A DNA stretch of 64,000 nt, from the NCBI GenBank assembly GCA_948099385.1, contig CANUEZ040000205.1, positions 124,001 to 188,000 on the forward strand, written 5' to 3'. Position 1 is the stretch's first letter, and every line of letters starts with the position of its first letter. The DNA is from Fasciola hepatica. Its lineage: Eukaryota; Platyhelminthes; Trematoda; Plagiorchiida; Fasciolidae. A model generated the notes under the pieces. It had not been told where the DNA came from. It worked only from the letters and a program-made list of their open reading frames with translations, and made no database searches. Position numbers and translations under genes: made by a program. Positions 33,475-46,581 of the stretch are shown piece by piece.

Positions 33475-36400
33475 TTGTGGTTCGGGTGTTCTATTGACAA
33501 TCGTTCACCCCAACCCTTGTACGTGTCCCCGTGTGGACTCGGTCCATTTGCAATGCTCATGATTCCCTTAGGGGATCAAACAGCTGTACAGTGCTTCCAT
33601 AATTTTCAATGGTCAGTTCAGTGTTCAAGCTGCATGGAGAATCATATTATACAAATCTACTCTGCTACTGCTCAATTGCATTGTATCAGCAATTTGTGTA
33701 CATAGTTCATATTTGAATGCCTTGGTTTTACTTAGGCCCATAAATAGAGATGTGATGGAACATAGGATTGGATCGGTGTGCGAGAATTTGGTTCTCACCG
33801 TAAAAAGCCAATTTGAAAGCCGAAGCCAGTTTGGAGAGTGTGCTATATCATGTAGTGTATATGTTGAACAAAGCGTTCAGAGCCATATGGGATAGCCTTG
33901 TGGTTCGGGTGTTCTATTGACAATCGTTCACCCCAACCCTTGTACGTGTCCCCGTGTGGACTCGGTCCATTTGCAATGCTCATGATTCCCTTAGCGGATC
34001 AAACAGCTGTACAGTGCTTCCATAATTTTCAATGGTCACTTCAGTGTTCAAGCTACATGGAGAATCATATTATACAAATCTACTCTGCTACTGCTCAATT
34101 GCATTGTATCAGCAATTTATGTGGATTGTTCATAAGGGGATGCCTTGGTTTTACTTAGGCCCATGATTGGAGAAGTGATGGAACATAGGATTGGATCGGT
34201 GTGCGAGAATTTGTTTCTCACCGTATAAAGCCAATTTGAAAGCCGAAGCCAGTTTGGGGAGTGTGCTATATCATGTAGTGTAGATGTTAAACAAAGCGTT
34301 CAGAGCCATATCGGATAGCCTTGTGGTTCGGGTGTTCTATTGACAATCGTTCACCCCAACCCTTGTACGTGTCCCCGTGTGGACTCGGTCCATTTGCAAT
34401 GCTCATGATTCCCTTAGCGGATCAAACAGCTGTACAGTGCTTCCATAATTTTCAATGGTCAGTTCAGTGTTCAAGCTGCATGGAAAATCATATCATACAA
34501 ATCTACTCTGCTACTGCTCAATTGCATTGTATCAGCAATTTGGGTGGATTGATCATATGTGAAAGTCTTGGTTTTAATTAGGCCCATAAATGGAGAAGTG
34601 ATGGAACATAGGATTGGATCGGTGTGCGAGAATTTGGTTCTCACGGTAAAAAGCCAATTTGAAAGCCGAAGCCAGTTTGGGGAGTGTCCTGTATCATGAA
34701 TATTGTATGTCGAACAAAGCGTTCAGAGCCATATGGGATAGCCTTGTGGTTCGGGTGTTCTATTGACAATCGTTCACCCCAACCCTTGTACGTGTCCCCG
34801 TGTGGACTCGGTCCATTTGCAATGCTCATGATTCCCTTAGGGGATCAAACATCTGTACAGTGCTTCCATAATTGTCAATGGTCAGTTCAGTGTCCAAGCT
34901 GCATGGAGAATTTTATTATACAAATCTACTCTGCTACTGCTCAATTGCATTGTATCAGCAATTTGTGTGGATTGTTCATGAGGGATTGCCTTGGTTCTAC
35001 ATAGAGTCATAAATGGAGAAGTGATGGAACATAGGATTGGATCGGTGTGCGAGAATTTGGTTCTCACCGTAAGAAGCCAATTTGAAAGCCGAAGCCAGTT
35101 TGGGGAGTGTGCTATATCATGTAGTGTATATGTTGAACAAAGCGTTCAGAGCCATATCGGATAGCCTTGTGGTTCGGGTGTTCTATTGACAATCGTTCAC
35201 CCCAACCCTTGTAGGTGTCCCCGTGTGGACTCGGTCCATTTGCAATGCTCATGATTCCCTTAGCGGATCAAACAGCTGTACAGTGCTTCCATAATTTTCA
35301 ATGGTCAGTTCAGTGTTCAAGCTGCATGGAGAATCATATTATACAAATCTACTCTGCTACTGCTCAATTGCATTGTATCAGCAATTTGTGTGGATTGTTC
35401 ATGAGGGAATGGCTTGGTTTTACTGAGACCCATAAATGGAGAAGTGATGGAACATAGGATTGGATCGGTGTGCGAGAATTTGATTCTCACCGTAAAAAGC
35501 CAATTTGAAAGCCGAAGCCAGTTTGGAGAGTGTGCTATATTATGTAGTGTATATGTTGAACAAAGCGTTCAGAGCCATATCGGATAGCCTTGTGGTTCGG
35601 GTGTTCTATTGACAATCGTTCACCCCAACCCTTGTACGTGTCCCCGTGTGGACTCGGTCCATTTGCAATGCTCATGATTCCCTTAGGCGATCAAACAGCT
35701 GTACAGTGCTTCCATCATTTTCAATGGTCAGTTCAGTGTTCAAGCTGCATGGAGAATCATATTATACAAATCTACTCTGCTACTGCTCAATTGCATTGTA
35801 TCAGCAATTTGTGTGGATTGTTCATGAGGGAATGCGTTGGTTCTACATAGAGTCTTAAATGGAGAAGTGATGGAACATAGGATTGGATCGGTGTGCGAGA
35901 ATTTGGTTCTCACCGTAAGAAGCCAATTTGAAAGCCGAAGCCAGTTTGGGGAGTGTGCTATATCATGTAGTGTATATGTTGAACAAAGCGTTCAGAGCCA
36001 TATCGGATAGCCTTGTGGTTCGGGTGTTCTATTGACAATCGTTCACCCCAACCCTTGTACGTGTCCCCGTGTGGACTCGGTCCATTTGCAATGCTCATGA
36101 TTCCCTTAGCGGATCAAACATCTGTACAGTGCTTCCATAATTTTCAATGGTCACTTCAGTGTTCAAGCTACATGGAGAATCATATTATACAAATCTAATC
36201 TGCTAATGCTCAATTGCATTGTATCAGCAATTTGTGTGGATTGTTCATGAGGGAATGCCTTGGTTATAATTAGACACATAAATGGAGAAGTGATGGAACA
36301 TAGGATTGGATCGGTGTGCGAGAATTTGGTTCTCACCGTAAAAAGCCAATTTGAAAGCCGAAGCCAGTTTGGGGAGTGTGCTATATCATGTAGTGTATAT

Positions 36401-36858
36401 GTTGAACAAAGCGTTCAGAGCCATATCGGATAGCCTTGTGGTTCGGGTGTTCTATTGACAATCGTTCACCCCAACCCTTGTACGTGTCCCCGTGTGGACT
36501 CGGTCCATTTGCAATGCTCATGATTCCCTTAGGGGATCAAACATCTGTACAGTGCTTCCATAATTTTCAATGGTCAGTTCAGTGTTCAAGCTGCATGGAG
36601 AATTTTATTATACAAATCTACTCTGCTACTGCTCAAATGCATTGTGTCAGCAATTTGTGTGGATTGTTCATGAGGGAATGCCTTGGTTCTACATAGAGTC
36701 AGAAATGGAGAAGTGATGGAACATAGGATTGGATCGGTGTGCCAGAATTTGATTCTCACCGTAAAAAGCCAATTTGAAAGCCGAAGCCAGTTTGGGGAGT
36801 GTGCTATATCATGTAGTGTATATGTTGAACAAAGCGTTCAGAGCCATATCGGATAGCC
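33475..36858 (+). repeat. Monomers 80-87, mixed variants
   Basis: There is no clear block repeat. Monomer 80 has TGTACATAGTTCATATTTG near its end. Monomer 82 is followed by the GTCCTGTATCATG patch otherwise found at 14-18 kb. Monomers 83, 85 and 87 share CTACATAGAGTC. Only satellite is present. Confidence 0.75.
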
Positions 36859-38127
36859 TTGTGGTTCGGATGTTCTATTGACAATCGTTCACCCCAACCC
36901 TTGTACGTGTCCCCGTGTGGACTCGGTCCATTTGCAATGCTCATGATTACCTTAGCGGATCAAACAGCTGTACAGTGCTTCCAGAATTTTCAATGGTCAG
37001 TTCAGTGTTCAAGCTGGATGGAGATTCATATTATAGAAATCTACTCTGCTACTGCTCAAATGCATTGTATCAGCAATTTGTGTGGATTGTTCATGAGAGA
37101 ATGCCTTGGTTCTACTTAGACCCATAAATGGAGAAGTGATGGAACTTAGGATTGGATCGGTGTGCGAGAATTTGTTTCTCACCGTAAGAAGCCAATTTGA
37201 AAGCCGAAGCCAGTTTAGGGAGTGTGCTATATCATGTAGTGTATATGTTGAACAAAGCGTTCAGAGCCATATCGGATACCCTTGTGGTTCGGGTGTTCTA
37301 TTGACAATCGTTCACCCCAACCCTTGTACGTGTCCCCGTTTAGACTCGGTCCATTTGCAATGCTCATGATTACCTTAGCGGATCAAACAGCTGTACAGTG
37401 CTTCCAGAATTTTCAATGGTCAGTTCAGTGTTCAAGCTGCATGGAGATTCATATTATAGAAATCTACTCTGCTACTGCTCAAATGCATTGTATCAGCAAT
37501 TTGTGTGGATAGTTCATATGTGAATGTCTTGGTTTCACTTAGGCCCATAAATGGAGAATTGATGGAACATATCATTGGATCGGTGTGCGAGAATTTGGTT
37601 CTCAGCGTAAAAAGCCAATTTGAAAGCCGAAGCCAGTTTGGGGAGTGTGCTATATCATGTAGTGTATATGTTGAACAAAGCGTTCAGAGCCATATCGGAT
37701 AGCCTTGTGGTTCGGGTGTTCTATTGACAATCGTTCACCCCAACCCTTGTACGTGTCCCCGTGTGGACTCGGTCCATTTGCAATGCTCATGATTCCCTTA
37801 GGGGATCAAACATCTGTACAGTGCTTCCATAATTTTCAATGGTCAGTTCAGTGTTCAAGCTGCATGGAGAATCATATTATACATATCTACTATGCTACTG
37901 CTCAATTGCATTGTATCAGCAATTTGTGTGGATTGTTCATGAGGGAATGCCTTGGTTCTACATAGAGTCATAAATGGAGAAGTGATGGAACACAGGATTA
38001 AATCGGTGTTCCAGAATTTGATTCTCACCGTAAGAAGCCAATTTGAAAGCCGAAGCCAGTTTGGGGAGTGTGCTATATCATGTAGTGTATATGTTGAACA
38101 AAGCGTTCAGAGCCATATCGGATAGCC
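36859..38127 (+). repeat. Three-monomer pattern (1269 bp), copy 1
   Basis: Monomers 88-90 resemble 91-93 at a shift of 1269 bp. The first of each has TTCGGATGTTC, GATTACCTTAGCGG and GGAGATTCATATTATAG. The second has GGATACCCTTG and CCCCGTTTAGACTCGG. The third has GGGGATCAAACATC. Substitutions are common between the copies. Confidence 0.65.
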
Positions 38128-39396
38128 TTGTGGTTCGGATGTTCTATTGACAATCGTTCAATCCAGCCCTTGTACGTGTCCCCGTGTGGACTCGGTCCAT
38201 TTGCAATGCTCATGATTACCTTAGCGGATCAAACAGCTGTACAGTGCTTCCAGAATTTTCAATGGTCAGTTCAGTGTTCAAGCTGCATGGAGATTCATAT
38301 TATAGAAATCTACTCTGCTACTGCTCAAATGCATTGTATCAGCAATTTGTGTGGATTGTTCATGAGAGAATGCCTTGGTTCTACTTAGACCCATAAATGG
38401 AGAAGTGATGGAACTTAGGATTGGATCGGTGTGCGAGAATTTGGTTCTCACCGTAAGAAGCCAATTTGAAAGCCGAAGCCAGTTTGGGGAGTGTGCTATA
38501 TTATGTAGTGTATATGTTGAACAAAGCGTTCAGAGCCATATCGGATACCCTTGTGGTTCGGGTGTTCTATTGACAATCGTTCACCCCAACCCTTATAAGT
38601 GTCCCCGTTTAGACTCGGTCCATTTGCAATGCTCATGATTACCTTAGCGGATGAAACATCTGTACAGTGCTTCCAGAATTTTCAATGGTCAGTTCAGTGT
38701 TCAAGCTGCATGGAGATTCATATTATAGAAATCTACTCTGCTACTGCTCAAATGCATTGTATCAGCAATTTGTGTGGATTGTTCATGAGGTGTTGCCTTG
38801 GTTCTACTTAGACCCATAAATGGAGAAGTGATGGAACACAGGATTAAATCGGTGTTCCAGAATTTGATTCTCACCGTAAGAAGCCAATTTGAAAGCCGAA
38901 GCCAGTTTGGGGAGTGTGCTATATCATGTGGTGTATATGTTGAACAAAGCGTTCAGAGCCATATCGGATAGCCTTGTGGTTCGGGTGTTCTATTGACAAT
39001 CGTTCACCCCAACCCTTGTACGTGTCCCCGTGTGGACTCGGTCCATTTGCAATGCTCATGATTCCCTTAGGGGATCAAACATCTGTACAGTGCTTCCATA
39101 ATTTTCAATGGTCAGTTCAGTGTTCAAGCTGCATGGACAATTTTATTATACAAATCTACTCTGCTACTGCTCAATTGCATTGTATCAGCAATTTGTGTGG
39201 ATTGTTCATGAGGGAATGGCTTGGTTTTACTTAGACCCATAAATGGAGAAGTGATGGAACATAGGATTGGATCGGTGTGCCAGAATTTGATTCTCACCGT
39301 AAGAAGCCAATTTGAAAGCCGAAGCCAGTTTAGGGAGTGTGCTATATTATGTATTGTATATGTTGAACAAAGCGTTCAGAGCCATATCGGATAGCC
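38128..39396 (+). repeat. Three-monomer pattern (1269 bp), copy 2
   Basis: Counterpart of 36859-38127. The third monomer differs most (GGACAATTTTATTATAC). ACACAGGATTAAATCGG with GTGTTCCAG appears at the end of monomer 90 and again at the end of 92. That is out of step with the 1269-bp period, so conversion has crossed the register. Confidence 0.6.
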
Positions 39397-40664
39397 TTGT
39401 GGTTCGGGTGTTCTATTGACAATCGTTCACCCCAACCCTTGTACGTGTCCCCGTGTGGACTCGGTCCATTTGCAATGCTCATGATTCCCTTGGGGGATCA
39501 ATCATCTGTACAGTGCTTTCATAATTTTCAATGTTCAGTTCAGTGTTCAAGCTGCATGGAGAATTTTATTATACAAATCTACTCTGCTACTGCTCAATTG
39601 CATTGTATCAGCAATTTGTGTGGATTGTTCATGAGGGAATGCCTTGGTTGTACTTAATGCCATTAAAGGGAATTAATGGAACATAGGATTGGATCGGTGT
39701 GCGAGAATGTGATTCTCACCGTAAAAAGCCAATTTGAAAGCCGAAGCCAGTTTGGGGAGTGTGCTATATCATGTAGTGTATATGTTGAACAAAGCGTTCA
39801 GAGCCATATCGGATAGCCTTGTGGTTCGGGTGTTCTATTGACAATCGTTCACCCCAACCCTTGTACGTGTCCCCGTGTGGACTCGGTCCATTTGCAATGC
39901 TCATGATTCCCTTAGCGGATCAAACAGCTGTCCAGTGCTTCCTTAACGTTCAATGGTCAGTTCAGTGTTCAAGCTGCATGGAGAATCATATCATACAAAT
40001 CTACTCTGCTACTGCTCAATTGCATTGTATCAGCAATTTGTGTGGATAGTTCATATGTGAATGTCTTGGTTTCACTTAGGCCCATAAATGGAGAATTGAT
40101 GGAACATATCATTGGATCGGTGTGCGAGAATTTGTTTCTCACCGTAAAAAGCCAATTTGAAAGCCGAAGCCAGTTTGGTGAGTGTGCTATATCATGTAGT
40201 GTATATGTTGAACAAAGCGTTCAGAGCCATATCGGATAGCCTTGTGGTTCGGGTGTTCTATTGACAATCGTTCACCCCAACCCTTGTACGTGTCCCCGTG
40301 TAGACTCGGTCCATTTGCAATGCTCATGATTCCCTTAGCGGATCAAACAGCTGTACAGTGCTTCCATAAATTTCAATGGTCACTTCAGTGTCCAAGCTGC
40401 ATGGTGAATCATATTGTACAAATCTGCTCTGCTACTGCTCAATTGCATTGTATCAGCAATTTGTGTGGACTGTTCATGAGCGAATGCCTTGGTTTTACTT
40501 AGGCCCATAAATGGAGAAGTGATGGAACATAGGATTGGATCGGTGTGCGAGAATTTGTTTCTCACCGTAAAAAGCCAATTTGAAAGCCGAAGCCAGTTTG
40601 GGGAGTGTGCTATATCATGTAGTGTATACGTTGAACAAAGCGTTCAGAGCCATATCGGATAGCC
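39397..40664 (+). repeat. Monomers 94-96, bridge between HORs
   Basis: Monomer 95 ends with GGATAGTTCATATGTG and ACATATCATTGGATCGG, matching the end of monomer 89, 2537 bp upstream. Monomer 94 ends with the TTAATGCCATTAA palindrome patch. Monomer 96 begins the right-end type (CATGAGCGAATG) used in the next block. Confidence 0.7.
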
Positions 40665-42778
40665 TTGTGGTTCGGGTGTTCGACTGACAATCGTTCACCC
40701 CAACCCTTGTACGTGTCCCCGTGTGGACTCGGTCCATTTGCAATGCTCATGATTCCCTTAGCGGATCAAACAGCTGTACAGTGCTTCCATAATTTTCAAT
40801 GGTCAGTTCAGTGTTCAAGCTGCATGGAGAATCATATTATACAAATCTACTCTGCTACTGCTCAACTGCATTGTATCAGCAATTTGTGTGGATTGTTCAT
40901 ATGTGAATGCCTTGTTTTTACTGAGACCCATAAAAGGAGAAGTGATGGAAAATAGGATTGGATCGGTGTGCGAGAATTTGGTTCTCACCGTAAAAAGCCA
41001 ATTTGAAAGCAGAAGCCAGTTTGGAGAGTGTGCTATATCATGTAGTGTATATGTTGAACAAAGCGTTGAGAGCCATATCGGATAGCCTTGTGGTTCGGGT
41101 GTTCTATTGACAATCGTTCACCCCAACCCTTGTACGTGTCCCCGTGTGGATTCGGTCCATTTGCAATGCTCATGATTCCCTTAGGGGATCAAACAGCTGT
41201 ACAGTGCTTCCATAATTTTCAATGGTCAGTTCAGTGTCCAAGCTGCATGGAGAATCATATTATACAAATCTACTCTGCTACTGCTCAATTGCATTGTATC
41301 AGCAATTTGTGTGGATTGTTCATGAGCGAATGCCTTGGTTTTACTTAGGCCCATAAATGGAGAAGTGATGGAACATAGGATTGGATCGGTGTGCGATAAT
41401 TTGTTTCTCACCGTAAAAAGCCAATTTGAAAGCCGAAGCCAGTTTGGGGAGTGTGCTATATTATGTAGTGTATATGTTGAACAAAGCGTTCAGAGTCATA
41501 TCGGATAGCCTTGTGGTTCGGGTGTTCGATTGACAATCGTTCACCCCAACCCTTGTACGTGTCCCCGTGTGGACTCGGTCCATTTGCAATGCTCATGATT
41601 CCCTTAGCGGATCAAACAGCTGTACAATGCTTCCATAATTTTCAATGGTCAGTTCAGTGTTCAAGCTGCATGGAGAATCATATTATACAAATCTGCTCTG
41701 CTACTGCTCAATTGCACTGTATCAGCAGTTTGTGTGGATTGATCATATGGGAATGCCTTGTTTCTACTTAGGCCATACATGGAGAAGTGATGGAAAATAG
41801 GATTGGATCGGTGTGCGAGAATTTGGTTCTCACCGTAAAAAGCCAATTTGAAAGCCGAAGCCAGTTTGGGTAGTGTGCTATATCATGTAGTGTATATGTT
41901 GAACAAAGCGTTCAGAGCCATATCGGATAGCCTTGTGGTTCGGGTGTTCTATTGACAATCGTTCACTTCAACCCTTGTACGTGTCCCCGTGTAGACTCGG
42001 TCCATTTGCAATGCTCATGATTCCCTTAGGGGATCAAACATCTGTACAGTGCTTCCATAATTGTCAATGGTCAGTTCAGTGTCCAAGCTGCATGGAGAAT
42101 CATATTATACAAATCTACTCTGCTACTGCTCAATTGCATTGTATCAGCAATTTGTGTGGATTGTACATATGGGAATGCCTTGGTTGTACTTAATGCCATT
42201 AAAGGAGAAATAATGGAATATAGGATTGGATCGGTGTGCCAGAATTTGGTTCTCACCGTAAGAAGCCAATTTGAAATCCGAAGGCAGTTTGGGGAGTGTG
42301 CTATGTCATGTAGTGTAGATGTTGAACAAAGCGTTCAGAGCCATATCGGATAGCCTTGTGGTTCGGGTGTTCTATTGACAATCGTTCACCCCAACCCTTG
42401 TACGTGTCCCCGTGTGGACTCGGTCCATTTGCAATGCTCATGATTCCCTTAGGGGATCAAACATCTGTACAGTGCTTCCATAATTTTCAATGGTCAGTTC
42501 AGTGTTCAAGCTGCATGGAGAATCATATCATACAAATCTACTCTGCTACTGCTCAATTGCATTGTATCAGCAATTTGTGTTGATTGTTCATGAGCGAATG
42601 CCTTGGTTTTACTTAGGCCCATAAATGGAGAAGTGATGGAACATAGATTTGGATCGGTGTGCGAGAATTTGTTTCTCACCGTAAAAAGCCAATTTGAAAG
42701 CCGAAGCCAGTTTGGGGAGTGTGCTATATCATGTAGTGTATACGTTGAACAAAGCGTTCAGAGCCATATCGGATAGCC
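40665..42778 (+). repeat. Five-monomer HOR (2114 bp), copy 1
   Basis: Monomers 97-101 correspond to 102-106. Shared markers in order: TTCGACTGACAATCG with TTTTTACTGAGACC, then AAGCAGAAGCCAG with CGTTGAGAGCC, then TTCGATTGACAATCG with GTACAATGC, then CACTTCAACCC with TGTACATATGGG, then GTGTTGATTGTTCATGAGC. A few sites differ between copies. Confidence 0.85.
42190..42202. other. TTAATG-C-CATTAA palindrome patch
   Basis: This is a perfect 6-bp inverted repeat around a single C, inside a variant right-hand patch with AAAGGAGAAATAATGG. The same palindrome occurs near 39654, 44303 and 47262; a mismatched version (TTAATGCCAATAA) is near 47686. It replaces the usual TTAGGCCCATAAATGG. Related but not palindromic patches are near 21465, 25271 and 28654. 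Confidence 0.6.
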
Positions 42779-44891
42779 TTGTGGTTCGGGTGTTCGACTG
42801 ACAATCGTTCACCCCAACCCTTGTACGTGTCCCCGTGTGGACTCGGTCCATTTGCAATGCTCATGATTCCCTTAGGGGATCAAACATCTGTACAGTGCTT
42901 CCATAATTTTCAATGTTCAGTTCAGTGTTCAAGCTGCATGGAGAATCATATTATACAAATCTACTCTGCTACTGCTCAACTGCATTGTATCAGCAATTTG
43001 TGTGGATTGTTCATATGTGAATGCCTTGTTTTTACTGAGACCCATAAAAGGAGAAGTGATGGAAAATAGGATTGGATCGGTGTGCGAGAATTTGGTTCTC
43101 ACCGTAAAAAGCCAATTTGAAAGCAGAAGCCAGTTTGGAGAGTGTGCTATATCATGTAGTGTATATGTTGAACAAAGCGTTGAGAGCCATATCGGATAGC
43201 CTTGTGGTTCGGGTGTTCTATTGACAATCGTTCACCCCAACCCTTGTACGTGTCCCCGTGTGGACTCGGTCCATTTGCAATGCTCATGATTCCCTTAGGG
43301 GATCAAACAGCTGTACAGTGCTTCCATAATTTTCAATGGTCAGTTCAGTGTCCAAGCTGCATGGAGAATCATATTATACAAATCTACTCTGCTACTGCTC
43401 AATTGCATTGTATCAGCAATTTGTGTGGATTGTTCATGAGCGAATGCCTTGGTTTTACTTAGGCCCATAAATGGAGAAGTGATGGAACATAGGATTGGAT
43501 CGGTGTGCGAGAATTTGGTTCTCACCGTAAAAAGCCAATTTGAAAGCCGAAGCCAGTTTGGGGAGTGTGCTATATTATGTAGTGTATATGTTGAACAAAG
43601 CGTTCAGAGTCATATCGGATAGCCTTGTGGTTCGGGTGTTCGATTGACAATCGTTCACCCCAACCCTTGTACGTGTCCCCGTGTGGACTCGGTCCATTTG
43701 CAATGCTCATGATTCCCTTAGCGGATCAAACAGCTGTACAATGCTTCCATAATTTTCAATGGTCAGTTCAGTGTTCAAGCTGCATGGAGAATCATATTAT
43801 ACAAATCTGCTCTGCTACTGCTCAACTGCACTGTATCAGCAGTTTGTGTGGATTGATCACATGGGAATGCCTTGGTTCTACTTAGGCCATACATGGAGAA
43901 GTGATGGAAAATAGGATTGGATCGGTGTGCGAGAATTTGGTTCTCACCGTAAAAAGCCAATTTGAAAGCCGAAGCCAGTTTGGGGAGTGTGCTATATCAT
44001 GTAGTGTATATGTTGAACAAAGCGTTCAGAGCCATATCGGATAGCCTTGTGGTTCGGGTGTTCTATTGACAATCTTTCACTTCAACCCTTGTACGTGTCC
44101 CCGTGTAGACTCGGTCCATTTGCAATGCTCATGATTCCCTTAGGGGATCAAACATCTGTACAGTGCTTCCATAATTTCAATGGTCAGTTCAGTGTCCAAG
44201 CTGCATGGAGAATCATATTATACAAATCTACTCTGCTACTGCTCAATTGCATTGTATCAGCAATTTGTGTGGATTGTACATATGGGAATGCCTTGGTTGT
44301 ACTTAATGCCATTAAAGGAGAAATAATGGAATATAGGATTGGATCGGTGTGCCAGAATTTGGTTCTCACCGTAAGAAGCCAATTTGAAAGCCGAAGGCAG
44401 TTTGGGGAGTGTGCTATGTCATGTAGTGTAGATGTTGAACAAAGCGTTCAGAGCCATATGGGATAGCCTTGTGGTTCGGGTGTTCTATTGACAATCGTTC
44501 ACCCCAACCCTTGTACGTGTCCCCGTGTGGACTCGGTCCATTTGCAATGCTCATGATTCCCTTAGGGGATCAAACAGCTGTACAGTGCTTCCATAATTTT
44601 CAATGGTCAGTTCAGTGTTCAAGCTGCATGGAGAATCATATCATACAAATCTACTCTGCTACTGCTCAATTGCATTGTATCAGCAATTTGTGTTGATTGT
44701 TCATGAGCGAATGCCTTGGTTTTACTTAGGCCCATAAATGGAGAAGTGATGGAACATAGGATTGGATCGGTGTGCGATAATTTGTTTCTCACCGTAAAAA
44801 GCCAATTTGAAAGCCGAAGCCAGTTTGGGGAGTGTGCTATATCATGTAGTGTATATGTTGAACAAAGCGTTCAGAGCCATATCGGATAGCC
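42779..44891 (+). repeat. Five-monomer HOR, copy 2
   Basis: Second copy of the five-monomer block. It is one base shorter overall because monomer 105 reads AATTTCAATGG where monomer 100 reads AATTGTCAATGG. Monomer 102 has GGGGATCAAACATC where 97 has GCGGATCAAACAGC, showing a local conversion after duplication. Confidence 0.85.
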
Positions 44892-45736
44892 TTGTGGTTC
44901 GGGTGTTTTATTGACAATCGTTCACCCCAACCCTTGTACGTGTCCCCGTGTGGACTCGGTCCATTTGCAATGCTCATGATTCCCTTAGGGGATCAAACAT
45001 CTGTACAGTGCTTCCATAATTTCAATGGTCAGTTCAGTGTCCAAGCTGCATGGAGAATCATATTATACAAATCTACTCTGCTACTGCTCAATTGCATTGT
45101 ATCAGCAATTTGTGTTGATTGTTCATGAGCGAATGCCTTGGTTTTACTTAGGCCCATAAATGGAGAAGTGATGGAACATAGGATTGGATCGGTGTGCGAT
45201 AATTTGTTTCTCACCGTAAAAAACCAATTTGAAAGCCGAAGCCAGTTTGGGGAGTGTGCTATATCATGTAGTGTATATGTTGAACAAAGCGTTCAGAGCC
45301 ATATGGGATAGCCTTGTGGTTCGGGTGTTCTATTGACAATCGTTCACCCCAACCCTTGTACGTGTCCCCGTGTGGACTCGGTCCATTTGCAATGCTCATG
45401 ATTCCCTTAGCGGATCAAACAGCTGTACAGTGCTTCCATAATTTTCAATGGTCACTTCAGTGTCCAAGCTGCATGGAAAAATTTTATTTTACAAATCTAC
45501 TCTGCTACTGCTCAATTGCACTGTATCAGCAATTTGTGTGGATTGATCATATGGGAATGCCTTGGTTCTACTTAAGCCATACATGGAGAAGTGATGGAAA
45601 ATAGGATTGGATCGGTGTGCGAGAATTTGGTTCTCACCGTAAAAAGCCAATTTGAAAGCCGAAGCCAGTTTGGGGAGTGTGCTATATCATGTAGTGTATA
45701 TGTTGAACAAAGCGTTCAGAGCCATATCGGATAGCC
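44892..45736 (+). repeat. Dimer HOR (845 bp), copy 1
   Basis: Monomers 107-108 match 109-110 at 845 bp. The first of each pair has GGTGTTTTATTG and the one-base deletion AATTTCAATGG. The second has GGAAAAATTTTATTTTAC and CCATACATGGAG. They differ at the right end of the first monomer (TGTTGATTGTTCATGAGC against AGTGTGGATTGTTCATAAG). Confidence 0.85.
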
Positions 45737-46581
45737 TTGTGGTTCGGGTGTTTTATTGACAATCGTTCACCCCAACCCTTGTACGTGTCCCCGTGTGGAC
45801 TCGGTCCATTTGCAATGCTCATGATTCCCTTAGGGGATCAAACATCTGTACAGTGCTTCCATAATTTCAATGGTCAGTTCAGTGTCCAAGCTGCATGGAG
45901 AATCATATTATACAAATCTACTCTGCTACTGCTCAATTGCATTGTATCAGCAATTAGTGTGGATTGTTCATAAGAGAATGCCTTGGTTTTACTTAGGCCC
46001 ATAAATGGAGAAGTGATGGAACATGGGATTGGATCGGTGTGCGAGAATTTGTTTCTCACCGTAAAAAGCCAATTTGAAAGCCGAAGCCAGTTTGGGGAGT
46101 GTGCTATATCATGTAGTGTATATGTTGAACAAAGCGTTCAGAGCCATATCGGATAGCCTTGTGGTTCGGGTGTTCTATTGACAATCGTTCACCCCAACCC
46201 TTGTACGTGTCCCCGTGTGGACTCGGTCCATTTGCAATGCTCATGATTCCCTTAGCGGATCAAACAGCTGTACAGTGCTTCCATAATTTTCAATGGTCAG
46301 TTCAGTGTTCAAGCTGCATGGAAAAATTTTATTTTACAAATCTGCTCTGCTACTGCTCAATTGCACTGTATCAGCAATTTGTGTGGATTGATCATATGGG
46401 AATGCCTTGGTTCTACTTAGGCCATACATGGAGAAGTGATGGAAAATAGGATTGGATCGGTGTGCGAGAATTTGGTTCTCACCGTAAAAAGCCAATTTGG
46501 AAGCCGAAGCCAGTTTGGGTAGTGTGCTATATCATGTAGTTTATATGTTGAACAAAGCGTTCAGAGCCATATCGGATAGCC
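45737..46581 (+). repeat. Dimer HOR (845 bp), copy 2
   Basis: Second dimer copy. This is the shortest clear HOR in the window and sits directly after the five-monomer HOR, sharing some of its markers (GTGTCCAAGCTGC, ACATGGAGAAGTGATGGAAA). Confidence 0.85.

Noticed and set aside
44047..44466. Longest open frame, 139 codons, and the 125-codon frame at 14445-14822
   Set aside because: Both exist only because of a one-base deletion or local patch (AATTTC at 44173; altered right end in monomer 35) that shifts past the usual stop. They are read-throughs of satellite, not genes.
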